Source of the DNA: Stentor coeruleus | Lineage: Eukaryota > Ciliophora > Heterotrichea > Heterotrichida > Stentoridae | DNA: 64,000 nucleotides | Reading direction: 5' to 3' | Assembly (NCBI GenBank): GCA_001970955.1 | Contig: MPUH01000084.1 | Span: 50,413 to 114,412, forward strand | Part shown: one piece after another, positions 22,401 to 31,359 of the stretch | Layout: each line of letters opens with the position of its first letter | Position numbering within the stretch: position 1 is the stretch's first letter | The notes under the pieces: model-generated | The model's database searches: none | Seen by the model: the letters and a program-made list of their open reading frames with translations, nothing else | Told to the model about the DNA's origin: nothing | Program-made: the position numbers and the translations under genes

Positions 22401-23893
22401 ATTCTATTAGTTTTATCTTTTAACCCTAAAAAGTATTTTCCTATCATACCAGGTGTGAGTATTGTTAGTATACAATCACGATAGATTTTCAAATTCTCAT
22501 GATCAGTTTTAAGATATTCATCTAAACTATTGTTTATTGGTTTAGGAATTTGTTCTTTTATTCCAGCTAGGCTTATATATGATTGTAAAATTTCTTCTTC
22601 TTCATCAAGTTTGTTTTTAATTGTTGTTATAAATAAAGACTCCTTTTCAAAGAATGCAGTTGATTTTGATATGATTTTTTGTTTCAATTGCTCATGTTTT
22701 TTCTTTAAATTTGAAAGCTGGGTGATTACATTTATGGTATCAGTAAGGGTTGAGTTATTACTTTGGATTATAATACTTCTTTGGTTTAATAAAGAGGATA
22801 AACTTTCACTGTAAATATCTGGGTCGATTTTTATTAAAAGTCCTAGTGTAGCTTCGGATGCTTGGATTTCTTCTAAGGAGTTACTGAAAACTTGGTTGAT
22901 ATTTATGAATTCCTGGTCTAATGAAGATGATATGGTTATTTGCTTTTGTACAACTAAAAGATTCTGCCACATAATACCTAAATCTTCAAGTTTTTTCATT
23001 GATAACCTTCTAGAGTCTAGGCGGAATTTTGCTTCAATGTTTTTACTAATCATAGCTTCTAAGGTTTTGCTTTCAGAACTTTTCGCTGTCATAAGTGTGA
23101 GGATTTTGAAATAATCATTTAGATTACTGGTAAAGAGTTTTTCTACACCTCCCATAATGTTTTCAGCTATTTCATCTAGAAACCCTTGCTTCGCATTTTC
23201 ATGTTCATCCAGAACTTCTAATTTTCTAACAATCTCCTCATAATTTCTTTGCAATCCAACAGCCAATTCCTGTAATGTCAATCTCTTAAAAACTCTCTTA
23301 TTCTTCCCATCACCCATCAGCTGAGTAAATTTCGGTATACCCGAACTAGCTAACACCGCTAATTCCCCTAAAGTTTTTTCAGAACAAGCTAAAGATTTAT
23401 CAACCCTATCCCTAATCTCAAAAGTGCTCTTATAAAAATCATTCAAATCAAAATTTACCGTCTGTCCTTTATCAAGATCAATACCTAAGCATCTAAGCAT
23501 ATTCTCTAACTCAATAATCTTTTCCTTATACTGTTTCAAAGTGATTTCAAGTTTTTCAATTGTCTGTTCATTAAACCTAGCTCTAATTCTTGAAACTTCA
23601 ACCTCTTCTATCCAAGCTTCATAGTCCTCAGCAGATTTAAGCTGGAGTTTTTCACAAAGCAAAGCTATTTTCGTATACAAATTTCTTTTTGTTGGTTCAT
23701 ATTCCAGAGCCATCATGTTAATACTTTGATCTTTTATCTGAATAGCTCTACGAAGTTCTTCGTTTTCTTTACGTAAACTGTCAATTGATTGCATGTATTT
23801 GTTCAATAAGAGTTCACGTTCATGAGAACTTTCAAACCCTTTGTCAAGAGATTCCTTCTTTAGCCACTCGGGCAGTGAACCAATTTTAGCCAT
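16451..23893 (-). CDS. Giant coiled-coil protein, 2480 aa
   Basis: One uninterrupted frame from an ATG at 23893 (MAKIGSLPEWLKKES). Most of the protein is charged coiled coil (roughly residues 25-110, 780-1160 and 1560-2010), with helical spacer regions between. Residues about 880-1070 contain tandem units of 50 residues (one shortened to 35) that begin LKAxxxxKD and contain EKAxLxKxIxDL. Near residue 2030 a basic stretch RKRNAFFRILMIGRVKNYYRF may be an IQ-like or membrane-binding element. The last 450 residues are globular, with helical EF-hand-like spacing but no clear calcium loop, and end in a Lys-rich tail. Size and layout suggest a cytoskeletal or cortical scaffold; I cannot name the family. 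About 1.1 kb of non-coding DNA lies upstream. Confidence 0.85.
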   Translation of the reverse strand: MAKIGSLPEWLKKESLDKGFESSHERELLLNKYMQSIDSLRKENEELRRAIQIKDQSINMMALEYEPTKRNLYTKIALLCEKLQLKSAEDYEAWIEEVEVSRIRARFNEQTIEKLEITLKQYKEKIIELENMLRCLGIDLDKGQTVNFDLNDFYKSTFEIRDRVDKSLACSEKTLGELAVLASSGIPKFTQLMGDGKNKRVFKRLTLQELAVGLQRNYEEIVRKLEVLDEHENAKQGFLDEIAENIMGGVEKLFTSNLNDYFKILTLMTAKSSESKTLEAMISKNIEAKFRLDSRRLSMKKLEDLGIMWQNLLVVQKQITISSSLDQEFININQVFSNSLEEIQASEATLGLLIKIDPDIYSESLSSLLNQRSIIIQSNNSTLTDTINVITQLSNLKKKHEQLKQKIISKSTAFFEKESLFITTIKNKLDEEEEILQSYISLAGIKEQIPKPINNSLDEYLKTDHENLKIYRDCILTILTPGMIGKYFLGLKDKTNRIAKLMFKMKTLIKPGDQSAQTQCEKIQDCVDRYGQKIEEAKIQESIEIIERAFEITADFIQNCLDDIPQVVPALEDMNQVNALMKDSNFTVEVLAKAFGKEEKYKQMIDSNDVPKLEIIPDKDFQARWNMMMGYLERATTVGMKLETVKRMIIEDDKDISSIKSGFIKAQKNLYRKERALAKLVQAIPTEENMQNAAAELGKISKKRTQQLRKVRQVPEAADNFIDSHGPMAEINSEMIELLDKILEPLAKAHIPEYEEDEELPQLVWNPLLLVDEAEAAAYKKTMEDNFNSLLAAEKKKVREIEDLIENVRRDNEKEKENMIKEAQREKSDNGRKYDEMAKDMEKEKDMMRKQIGDMNNDFDAEKARLNKLINELNRNISELKAQLEKKNEEFRELDQEQKNIIRDLKSANEAEKVRSEKLVNDHFGELQALKAQSANKDDDIKQIDQGHKKLINDMKSAFDAEKARLEKLVHDLSGDLDTLKAHSANKDSNHQQLESEKANLEKHIQDLLKEHEGLKAQFAKKDTDHQQYDQEHKKQMSNLANAHEGEKAHLSKQIEDLHQELAALKALNLKKDSELQQLHEEKAKQHDLLSHHASAKQENLIQQENLEKQINEMKKKSEEIQNQAEEQIKFFEDSFNAIGQKIGEILIKTDYVGDTLMEILPENSLKTKMDRYQDQFEEVIQDIKNSKTTPDKALELLDLLDRYETANGIQSSRLSGVSDQFAHEDMERVNKSKGGLSMKAKKNLRSGRPSGKSPINALKQLVEEIKQHVAEAKAQIGTTDPVPEEPFEATDEIMYYEEISRCTGVLSKDSKEFMTVFRTLEIEREEILIQQIRILTIIAVPEMKIQLESLKDSVDKHRISQTDSFAVALSHSTVRLQLEKQLGKIREDIGYSEDLGKYVDLMDKACEESARGSIETFKLLAPSSEELKIQRENLHALIPKGKPQEIFESLENFLKKTEDVEGAKREKILKITGSKTEGAFLVRLQNAIKGNAENLEKLWGLIFKVLGKDSDKNFIKSTIFTIPSFDTENDQSISAALQETQKVFEEYVDKISKKAIEITARQDIFELAKDIEDSIDDTIRKALKDLTSCDEEALKKQAVNIKEEFDEIADSSTITIYDQFSHANSELIILNKLEGLRKKLLDALKKSLKAKDSELSALTSELDNLKSGMNADKKLIQDKLTAVETNLKEASANCEKYSKEISEDKVLIANLNNDKNDLNNTIENLERDIESLKDSLESKDSTIKSTRNNLKTKNEEVSQLLDKIRELESASNKPTVDDDVVKAMRADIIKLNEEKNALRKVLEDKEDDYLIVKRDKELLASDMKKNEESISKLRDELGQVKGKIMSAETMSRELEEKNKLGVDRNDKEISKIIDELDLKKHEVDLLKKQLEPSLNYRKLYSESSVEKDLVKKEKEANEVIMRALSDKIKELQKANDDLQYENRTIEKYKNEWLSTRETCEVLQKKIEIFNETLAKDPHAQAAIDKFTQELGEIVKEKINIDEQAKALEEKISETINMVHIVRKRNAFFRILMIGRVKNYYRFMTWKNVTAIPVNIVLEDPDLVSLYTSETLVVLPPLDDKEVEEILTSIHQKGLSQSPFKQHYRKHPMKATPMPKLNVIKELEEFLIEKANLDYKTLGSSLGYIGVPESFVSRAREIYGSPNEASQFISEFLPGLYLLSKEGCPYAILGCKLLQYKDKIPATDDQAQVILQVFRELYKIWEQSDLHTENTETAGEYYLNEVFDSLHAVLENSPELYKCILSNLDISEDQQHIKMLAIIYEFLKTDKNRNDKLSEDEKITKWVEKEQMQKVEKELSPQFYRGYTKEKFIRECKNIQIPGTSVLFSVQTGLILIKSQQIAKILPYLSSNDIISIEDFTDMVRKLAPEILAEDIEKAYIVALQQGGDNRGVTVQAAYLALSKLHAPGFFIEIPCAHVPSRGEEEKKELSKEAQEALRKQLSFSSTTETVKSKKVIKKKLSKK
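20690..21260 (-). repeat. Tandem 150-nt (50-residue) coiled-coil repeats
   Basis: Within the giant coiled-coil gene the encoded unit recurs with a spacing of 50, 50, 35 and 50 residues, each starting LKA(Q/H/L) followed by K(K/D). The 35-residue unit lacks 15 residues. The spacing equals about seven heptads, so the units keep the coiled-coil register. Confidence 0.75.
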
Positions 23894-24976
23894 TATTATG
23901 TATGGTATGTGTTTTATAAGCTATTTAGGAAATGACTTGATTAAGTTGAGGTTTAGGTTTGGTTTAGAAGGGATTTTGTATAAAATTTATAGGAAAAGCT
24001 ATGGAATAAAGGAATATGGATGATGGAAGTTGATAATTTTTATAGGTTTTTTAATTAAATATTAGATTTATACTATTTTGGAGGTGAGAATTAAGAGACA
24101 GGAAGATTGTTGTATATGGGTTGATAGAAAGGAGGGTTTTTTAGGGTAAAGGTTTTGATTTTGATGCATTTTAGGTTTATTCGCATAATGAGGATTGGCT
24201 TTTGTGTTTAAAAATTTGGTTTTTCAGGCTGAGTGTGGACTTTTTTGGTTTTTTGGATGTTATGATTAGAATAAATTATTTGGTATTATGGGAATTTTGA
24301 TTTTTTTGTTAGTAAGGGAAGGGTATTCTTTTTGGTATATTTTTTCGATTTAACAGATTTATTTGTTTTCGGTTTGGTGCATTTGATTCTAAATTGGTAA
24401 TAAACTATTTCTACAATTTACTCATGAGTGTTAAGAAATAAGATAGTAATATTGTATTAAGTTTAAATCTAGCATGCTATAAACCTTATAAATTTACAAA
24501 TAATATTACACAACTTTTTAGATTGCCTTTAAACTTTTATATCTTATTTGAATAAAGTAAGAATCTTTAGTGTTAAACTACAAAAAAAAGTATAATTCAA
24601 ATACTTAAATAGTCCAGATACTGAAATTTTTTCTTGTAAATATGATATCTTTTATATCACAAAATAATCTCTAGAAAGTCATAACTGATAATAAAAATAA
24701 AATTTATTAAACTCATTATTATAATCTACATCATTAATAAACCTAATCTAACAATACACTAGCTAGTTCATCATAATATAAGCTTAATCCTAACCACAAG
24801 AATCAAATATAAATTCACTCTTTGATGAAATTTAATATTTTTAATAAACAATAAATAATTATCCTTATAGTAATATACCTTAAGATCCTTTTATTAAAAC
24901 AACTTTTACCTCATCATCTATAATTTTTCTTCACAATTATTAATATATTAATATTTTTATACAAATAAATAACTTA
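23894..24976. other. Intergenic, 1083 nt, with a strand-composition switch
   Basis: From 23894 to about 24400 the plus strand is rich in G and T and very poor in C, which is the 5' flank of the minus-strand giant gene. From about 24450 to 24976 it is AT-rich with very few G, the 3' flank of the next minus-strand gene. I see no coding stretch, RNA gene or repeat. The first half is the likely promoter region of the giant gene. Confidence 0.6.
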
Positions 24977-26002
24977 TTATGCTATTGTAATATCTTGAGA
25001 AGAAGAGTTCCTTCTATGCGATCTTGGGGGTTTTTGCTTATCATTACACATCTTAGCTATTTGCGGAATTTTATGGTTTGGTATTCCAGAAAGTGAGCTT
25101 ACTAAGTCATTCTAAATATTTCTCACAATTTTTTTTTCGTTTTTATTCATAAAAATATTCTGATCACACTTTTTAGGCCTTTTTTGAGGAGATTTTGGGG
25201 GTTTAATAGGACATGTAGAGAAATAATCAAAGTTCTGTTTTTCTGAATCTAGTCCATCAGTTACATCTTCTGTTTCTGAATAGTTACCTCTTCTTAAAGT
25301 TATACTATTTGATTCAATATAATGCATCATAGCTTCAAGTTCTTTTTCTTTTCTTTTTAGTAAGAGTTCTTTTTGTTTAAGCATTTCTTCATGAGCCCAA
25401 TTACGAAGTTCTCGCATTTTTTGGAATTTTATGAAGTCAGCATTGTAGTCGTTACTGACTTCATAAGTGGTTGAACAGTCTGTACTTGAGGCAATTTCTT
25501 CAAGAGTATCAGGAAATTCAAAAGTCCTTTTCCTTTGTATCATCTCAGGCCGAGGGTTATTTTTTGGCGAATACCTTGCAGCAGATGGGCTATTTTTCCT
25601 AGGTGTCCCAGTATTATTCTTAAAAATATTCTTAGGCCCAACCTGATTTTTCTCCACTTCTATTTTGTGAACAGAGTAAAATGGGAATTTTTCTGCACGA
25701 GAAGATTTTGGCCCTGGAGTATTACACTTACCCTTAGCTTTCGGAGACAATTCTTCCCCATATGTAGAAGGTCTAGATTGTCTTAAGTTTATCAAAGATT
25801 GTTTAGCTTCATCTTTAGGTCTAAACTCTTCAATAAGCTTAATCTTACGTTGTTGTAGTTCTTCACGAGCATTAGTCAAATACTCTTCAATACTAGGGTC
25901 GATATTTCCTTCTTCATCAAGTTTCCTAGCATAATTTTCTATAACTTCTTCCTGCTTCTGTATCTCGCTCATCAAAGCAGAAAATCTATCGTTTAGTTCC
26001 AT
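24977..26002 (-). CDS. Unknown protein with coiled coil, 336 aa, one intron
   Basis: The start is ATG at 26002 (MELNDRFSALM). Residues 1-65 form a helical, probably coiled-coil segment. Residues 70-160 are basic, rich in Pro, Ser and Lys, and look disordered. Residues 195-235 form another helix rich in Glu, Lys and Leu, followed by a Ser/Thr/Asp and Lys/Pro-rich tail. The first open frame stops at 25112, but that TAG is the end of a 15-nt GTGAG...TAG intron. Splicing adds 44 residues (NDLVSSLSGIPNHK onwards) up to a TAA at 24977. No family is recognised; a microtubule- or cilium-associated protein is possible but unproven. Confidence 0.72.
25112..25126 (-). other. 15-nt intron with a GTGAG donor
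   Basis: Sense sequence GTGAGAAATATTTAG, phase 0. It is the only one of the six with GTG rather than GTA. The frame after it is open for 44 more codons with normal codon use. Confidence 0.8.
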
Positions 26003-26245
26003 ATTATTACATATTAAAACAGCAACTAATACTCATTAATTATTTCTTAGTCTAGAACTGAATTTTCCCCCTGATTTTCATATAGAAATTCTAAGAAAAA
26101 ACTTAGAGACTTATAACCCATAAAGAATAATAGTATTGAATACTATAATAATATTTAGGAATATACATCAAAAAATTATTTCTTATTGTTTTATTGTAAA
26201 AAAAAAAGACTATGTTCTTAGAAATCATAAACCCTTATTATATGA

Positions 26246-26962
26246 CTAAATTTCATCAGGGTCCTCATCATATGGTCTGAAATTCCCAACTTCAACCGCG
26301 CTAGGCCTGACAAAAATCCCATGTTTAGGCGTGCATTCAAAGTACTTAGTCCCGCTATGCGAGCCATCATTTTTTCCTAAAGGCTCATCTAATTCAATCC
26401 CTACCCAATACCCCGGGTTTAATGTTGGAATTTTCCCTACAAACCTCACAGTCCCTCTTTTGTCTCCAGGGTTTATCCTACATCTATTACCTACTGATAT
26501 ATCCCCTACCAAATCAGCCTGATGCTCATCATCAACTTGTGGTTTATTAGGTTTCATCAAATCTGGATTAGTTTTCTTCATCTCTTCTTTAAATTTCCTA
26601 AAATTCACATCTAAAGCATTGTAAGCTTCTTCAGAAATCTCATATTTATCAACATTTTCAACATTGTCAAGATCTACTGTAGATGGGTCTAAGTCGACTA
26701 TATGGATTGTATAAAAGTCTTGAGGGTTATAAAATCCTAATTTGGATTCATTGTCTAACATGCTTGCCACTGTATTGCCTGCAGTATCAACAAGTTTTAG
26801 CATCATGAAATTTGCTGATGTTCCAAATCGCATTTCCAGATTGTTCTATATAGAGTTTACTTTAACTGTTTCTATTGTTGAAGCGGTACTAAACCGTAAC
26901 TCTAAAGCTTTCATCGATCTTTTCGAGTGTGTGACGTTGAGTTTTACTGTTGTTGACTCCAT
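26246..26962 (-). CDS. TBCB: Tubulin-folding cofactor B, 233 aa, one intron
   Basis: Cofactor B takes alpha-tubulin from the chaperonin and, with cofactor E, helps assemble and recycle tubulin dimers. Exon 1 (26861..26962, 34 codons, MESTTVKLNVTHS) and the start of exon 2 form the N-terminal ubiquitin-like domain, about residues 5-85. A helical linker follows. The CAP-Gly domain covers about 150-220: NRCRINPGDKRGTVRFVG, then GYWVGIELDEPLGKNDGS and KYFEC...GIFVRP. The protein ends DPDEI; an acidic end of this type is typical of cofactor B and contacts cofactor E. Length is close to the usual 240. Exon 1 is separated by the intron at 26846..26860, without which the ubiquitin-like domain would lose its first half. 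Confidence 0.93.
26846..26860 (-). other. 15-nt intron in the tubulin cofactor B gene
   Basis: Sense sequence GTAAACTCTATATAG, phase 0. Splicing links TIETVK to NNLEMRFGTS, restoring the ubiquitin-like domain expected for the family. Confidence 0.92.
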
Positions 26963-27047
26963 AGATCAAATCAGAAGTATTATTAATAAGATGATTAGAT
27001 TTAAATAACTATTTATTAAAAAGTCAAATAATTATCCTTATCTAATC

Positions 27048-29828
27048 CTAATCATCATCAGAAAAATCTTTCATCCTTGAATTAAAGCTTTTATCACTAC
27101 TCCTCGTCACAGTTTTTTCTGCAGTCTCTTCAGGGAAATGCTGATCACTTCCAATAAACTTCTTAAACATAACCGAATTCTTAATACACATAATATTCGC
27201 TAATCCTGACAAATAATCTTGATTTGCCTTTCTTCTATCTTCAAGACTCAATACAGGTTTATTACTAAACAACGACCCTGACTGCGTTGCAAATAAATTC
27301 GTCGAATCTGGCAGTTCAACATTAGGAAACTCCCTTTGTATCATAGAATGCAAAGTTGCCAAATCCTTAAACCTCTTAGAAATCGTCCATGACCTTCCTT
27401 TATAATTAACATTTATAACATATTCAGTAAATGGTTTTTGATTAGGCATATCATCCCTAACTACAATTTGATGGACAATAATCGCATATTGTCCTGACTC
27501 TGTTACTTTTTGATAACTCTCTTCACATATATTGATATGTGCTGAAAAAACTCCACATGCAAAATTTTTCCCACATGTTTTGCATTGTATTGATGATGAA
27601 GCTTTGACCATTTTATGGTATTTTTTGAGTTTAGTGATTTTTTGTTCTAGTTGCTGACAGCGTTCTTCAGTTTTTTCTAAAGCCATACTTAGGTGCTTTG
27701 CTGGATCTTTAGCTTCGTTTTTTGGTTCTTGTTGCCTTGATTGTAATGCTGTAACAAGTGCTTCTTGTACGGATTTATTATCGTCTAATTGAGCTTTTAA
27801 ACTTTCTAATTGAGATTTCAAAAGATTTCTTTCCATTATTAGATCTGGTGGGGGTTCGACTTGCTTTGGGATTTCTTTGAGCTTTTTTATCTGATCGTCT
27901 CGGGCATCAAGATCGTTTCGAGCTTGCTTTAATTGATGTTTTAAATCGATAAATTCTCTTTCAAGTTCTTCTTTTCTTGATTTGTACTCAGAAGCTTCTT
28001 TAGCTTTCCATTCAGATTCTTGTTTTACTAGGGCTAAATCTTTTTGCAATGTATTAGTTTCTGATGAGTATTTTTGTTGTAAATCGGAATATAAACGACT
28101 TGTCTCTTCGTATTTATCTTTATATTCTGTGAATTTATCAGTAAAATCATCTTTTAAAGTGTTCATGCGTCTTGTATGCCGTGTTGTTATTCGTTCTTTT
28201 TCCTGTTTAAACTCATCAAGTTTCATTTCTAAAGAAGCCAGGTTAGCTTTTAATTGTAGATTTTCTGATTCTAATTCTTTGATTCTGTTTTTATAATAAT
28301 CTTTTTCTTTATTAAACTCATCTTTTTTCGAGTCCATAGCGCTTTTGAAAAACTCTACTTGTTGAGTGAGTTTTCTATTATTATTTTGTTGTTCTATCAT
28401 AGCATTGCGACTTATATATTCTGCAGCTTCTGATAAAATATTCGCACTTAGTTCTTTAAGTTTCATTTCCGCAGCTTCGCCTGAAGGCATTTTTTTCCTT
28501 AACTCAGCACATTTTTTCTCAAAATCCCTTCTAAAAACATTGAAATCTGTATAATCCCCAGCTCTTAATTTATCTTGTAGTTCTTGGCTTAGTATTTGGC
28601 ATTGCTCATCACATTTTTCTATTAATTTTCTTTCATTTTGAGACTTTACGAAATTAAACTTTTCCATAAGCCTTTTCTTTAGAGTTTCAATAAAAGGTCC
28701 AAGTTCTTCACCAACAGCTTTTTCTTTGAATTCTTTTTCAGCTGCATTTCTTAGTTCTTTATGGATTTTTTTTAGTTGTTCTTGGCTCATTGGCTCTTTA
28801 CTTATATGAGTTTTAAGTTTTCTATCATAATCATTTGTTATTAAATCAATTTGTTTGTTACATTCTGCATTACAAACTGATAACCAAGCACCTTCTATTG
28901 TTGGTACAGCACCTTTGTTTATAGCTTCTACATATGATTGTGCTATTCCTGCTAACATTTTTCCAGTGATTGCTTTTCCGTTGAGGGTTTTAACTTTTAT
29001 TTTTTTGTATATCAGTTTTTTAAGGGCTTGGGTTTGCTTCACAAACTCTGGTCTTAAGGCATTAGCTGAAGCTTCTTGAAGGTGTTGTAAAGTTGTCTCA
29101 TCTTCACTAGGTCTTACAAGAGCAAAACAATCACGATCTCTGAAAAAGTGCTTAAGAAGTTTTCTAACCCTATTTTTAGCTTCAATAGCATCACTTGTCC
29201 CTTTTTGTGGTTGTAACGAGTTTTCTAAATATTCTTTAGTTGTTATAGAATTGCCTGTAGAATCCACTAGCTGTAATGAAAAATCTCTTAACACCCAAAG
29301 CAGCGATGGGAAATAATTGGACAGCTCCTCAACATCCAACTCTGAATCCGTAGCTCTGATTTGTAAATTTTTTGTTAAGTTTATAATAAGACTCATGTTA
29401 TTTAAAGCATTCTCATCTATACTCCCAACTGAGTTATATATAAAAAATGAGCTTAAAAGTACTGCTAACATAAAAATTCTTGTATCATGATTCGCATCTT
29501 CATCAAATGCACCTAGACCTTCACTATCTAGTATAAGCAAAGATATTTCATCACCATCACTTGTTTTTACTTCAATAGGTTTATTATAAATCCAAATACC
29601 TTTAGTACATGGATTAATTGTTGGACCTACACCAAAACCTTTGCTTTGAATATCGAGGATTATTTTGTTTAGCAGATAACTTTTCCCTGTACGGTATTTC
29701 CCTGCAACAGATATCACACCTATTTTCTTATCGATTGAATTTAAAAGTGCTAAACCTTCAGGGGTTATTCGGAAACCTTCACGCTCGTAGTGGAGGATTA
29801 GAGGAATCGCTTCACCTTCTATTTCCAT
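27048..29828 (-). CDS. GBP-type large GTPase with coiled coil, zinc-binding motif and C-terminal PX domain, 926 aa
   Basis: Guanylate-binding-protein GTPases are dynamin-like proteins that self-assemble on membranes. Residues 15-300 are the GTPase domain: P-loop GKYRTGKS (43-50), switch I Thr in INPCTKGIW, DSEG (101-104) and the family's Arg-Asp in place of N/TKxD (181-182). Residues 300-480 are the helical middle domain. Residues 480-745 are coiled coil. A compact Cys/His motif CKTCGKNF...HINIC lies near 748-768. Residues 778-895 fit a PX domain: ISKRFKDLATLHSMI, a Pro-containing loop and RRKANQDYLSGL. PX domains usually bind PI3P on endosomes, so the protein could be aimed at endosomal membranes. 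The C-terminus is Ser/Asp-rich. The fusion of GBP and PX is unusual to my knowledge. Confidence 0.9.
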   Translation of the reverse strand: MEIEGEAIPLILHYEREGFRITPEGLALLNSIDKKIGVISVAGKYRTGKSYLLNKIILDIQSKGFGVGPTINPCTKGIWIYNKPIEVKTSDGDEISLLILDSEGLGAFDEDANHDTRIFMLAVLLSSFFIYNSVGSIDENALNNMSLIINLTKNLQIRATDSELDVEELSNYFPSLLWVLRDFSLQLVDSTGNSITTKEYLENSLQPQKGTSDAIEAKNRVRKLLKHFFRDRDCFALVRPSEDETTLQHLQEASANALRPEFVKQTQALKKLIYKKIKVKTLNGKAITGKMLAGIAQSYVEAINKGAVPTIEGAWLSVCNAECNKQIDLITNDYDRKLKTHISKEPMSQEQLKKIHKELRNAAEKEFKEKAVGEELGPFIETLKKRLMEKFNFVKSQNERKLIEKCDEQCQILSQELQDKLRAGDYTDFNVFRRDFEKKCAELRKKMPSGEAAEMKLKELSANILSEAAEYISRNAMIEQQNNNRKLTQQVEFFKSAMDSKKDEFNKEKDYYKNRIKELESENLQLKANLASLEMKLDEFKQEKERITTRHTRRMNTLKDDFTDKFTEYKDKYEETSRLYSDLQQKYSSETNTLQKDLALVKQESEWKAKEASEYKSRKEELEREFIDLKHQLKQARNDLDARDDQIKKLKEIPKQVEPPPDLIMERNLLKSQLESLKAQLDDNKSVQEALVTALQSRQQEPKNEAKDPAKHLSMALEKTEERCQQLEQKITKLKKYHKMVKASSSIQCKTCGKNFACGVFSAHINICEESYQKVTESGQYAIIVHQIVVRDDMPNQKPFTEYVINVNYKGRSWTISKRFKDLATLHSMIQREFPNVELPDSTNLFATQSGSLFSNKPVLSLEDRRKANQDYLSGLANIMCIKNSVMFKKFIGSDQHFPEETAEKTVTRSSDKSFNSRMKDFSDDD

Positions 29829-30291
29829 TTTTAAGAGTACTCATATCAGATTGCATGAAGAATTTAGCAGGAAAATTTAGTGTCAATTGTGGTGGGATGA
29901 TAATTTTAATATAAGGTATGGTATAGGATATTTTGGTAGTTTAAGATTAGAGGTGGATTAGAAAAAATATTTAGTAAATGGGATGATTTTATTTGAGAAA
30001 ATATTGGGATGAGGAAATATTTTGAATATGATATAAATTTTACGTTTGAGTTTTGGGAATAATGTTGTTTTAGTAAAGAGATGATTAATACTAGAAGGGT
30101 AGTAAATCTGTTTTCCATCAGAAATTTCATTTTCTTCCTTCACTTATCCTTTTCAAAAGAATATTTTTTCTTGTTGCAACAAAGTTCTAATATAAAAACA
30201 ACAAAAATAAGCAGATCATCAAAATCTAACAATAAATCCACTAATACCCTAATAAAATATTTTCTATTCATTCTTGAAATACTCATATAAA
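29829..30291. promoter_or_regulatory. Divergent intergenic region, 463 nt
   Basis: It lies between the starts of the GTPase gene (minus) and a membrane-protein gene (plus). The left half is C-poor and the right half G-poor on the plus strand, matching two divergent 5' flanks. Small open frames in it have low-complexity composition, and I do not call them genes. Confidence 0.5.
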
Positions 30292-31359
30292 ATGGAACAT
30301 GACTCAAGACTAAAAACCATAGGAAACTGGCTTTGTGGTTTGAGCATCCTAGGTCTCAGTTGTCAATTCATCAATAATATTTTATTCCTAAGCGAGCTTG
30401 ATTACATAAAAAAAAACACACGCATTAATCCAGTCCTAGCTGACTATGATATCAAAGTAATTTCTCGAGAAAAGAAAAATAAGTACAAAGCAAACGAAAA
30501 CAAAATTTATTGGAATCCTGATTTATATGACAAATTTGAAGTTCGCAATAACCATTTTGATGATGAAAGTTTTAGTCGGAAAATTTATGAAAATTATGGA
30601 AGCCAAAAGGATTTTGTTTTACTTCATAAATCTATTGATGATGATGAGAATTTTTATTCATATGATGATGAGTTTGGATTTGCTATGAAAACATTTTTCC
30701 TTAGGAGGATTATTAAAAAGCAACAATGGGTGGATTATATGGGTACAGGAATTTATTTAAAAAGATGGGAAAAAAGTCCTTCGGCAAATTACAGCTTTCC
30801 TATAAAATTAAGAAGTAAACAACCATGGTATTTATGGAGCTCTGATTTTTTTTATAATAAAATTACAATGAATGGTTTTTTTGTAGATCCAAAAAAAATA
30901 TTTGATGTGACTAAGTTTTCTAGATGTGATTTTGAAGATGAATTAAATAAAGAAAAAGGTCCGCATTCGCTAATAAAATATGAAATGGATGGTGATGAAA
31001 TTGCAAGAAATACTGTAATGGGATCATTGACGAAATATAGTGCAAGTAAGTATATTAAGAGACTCTATAAATATCATGTTAAGAAATCAAAAGTCAAGCC
31101 ATATTTTATAGAACTTAAATCTGAAAGTATTGGGAACTATAGAATTTCATACAAATATGCTATGTCTAATCAAAAATACACAGTTTTTGGAATTAGAAAA
31201 TATGATAGAATTGTACCCTATTTCAATTTTTATGCCTTCCAAGGAGAAAGATCCCTTGATGAACTATTGAAAATGGTCGACAAAAGTCCTAGTATTGAAT
31301 TTTTATCTGCTATGGCAAGCTTATTTTCATGTGGTCTTATCCTTAAATTCACTAACTAA
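30292..31359 (+). CDS. Membrane protein of unknown family, 355 aa
   Basis: The first ATG in frame is at 30292 (MEHDSRLKTIG). One hydrophobic helix lies at about 12-34 (NWLCGLSILGLSCQFINNILF) and another in the last 25 residues (LSAMASLFSCGLILKF). The 300 residues between are soluble, rich in Tyr, Phe, Lys and Asp, and would lie on one side of the membrane with both ends on the other. A two-helix layout with a large middle domain occurs in several ciliate-specific families and in TMEM43-like proteins; the middle domain is similar in size to that of TMEM43, but I see no firm motif and leave it unnamed. Confidence 0.7.
   Translation: MEHDSRLKTIGNWLCGLSILGLSCQFINNILFLSELDYIKKNTRINPVLADYDIKVISREKKNKYKANENKIYWNPDLYDKFEVRNNHFDDESFSRKIYENYGSQKDFVLLHKSIDDDENFYSYDDEFGFAMKTFFLRRIIKKQQWVDYMGTGIYLKRWEKSPSANYSFPIKLRSKQPWYLWSSDFFYNKITMNGFFVDPKKIFDVTKFSRCDFEDELNKEKGPHSLIKYEMDGDEIARNTVMGSLTKYSASKYIKRLYKYHVKKSKVKPYFIELKSESIGNYRISYKYAMSNQKYTVFGIRKYDRIVPYFNFYAFQGERSLDELLKMVDKSPSIEFLSAMASLFSCGLILKFTN

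Noticed and set aside
29906-30143. Two overlapping minus-strand open frames upstream of the GTPase gene
   Set aside because: Low-complexity Ile/Phe/Tyr/Asn-rich sequence typical of AT-rich spacers, in two competing frames.
30081-30290. 69-codon plus-strand open frame between two divergent genes
   Set aside because: Its composition is like non-coding DNA, it ends just before the real ATG at 30292, and it has no recognisable pattern.
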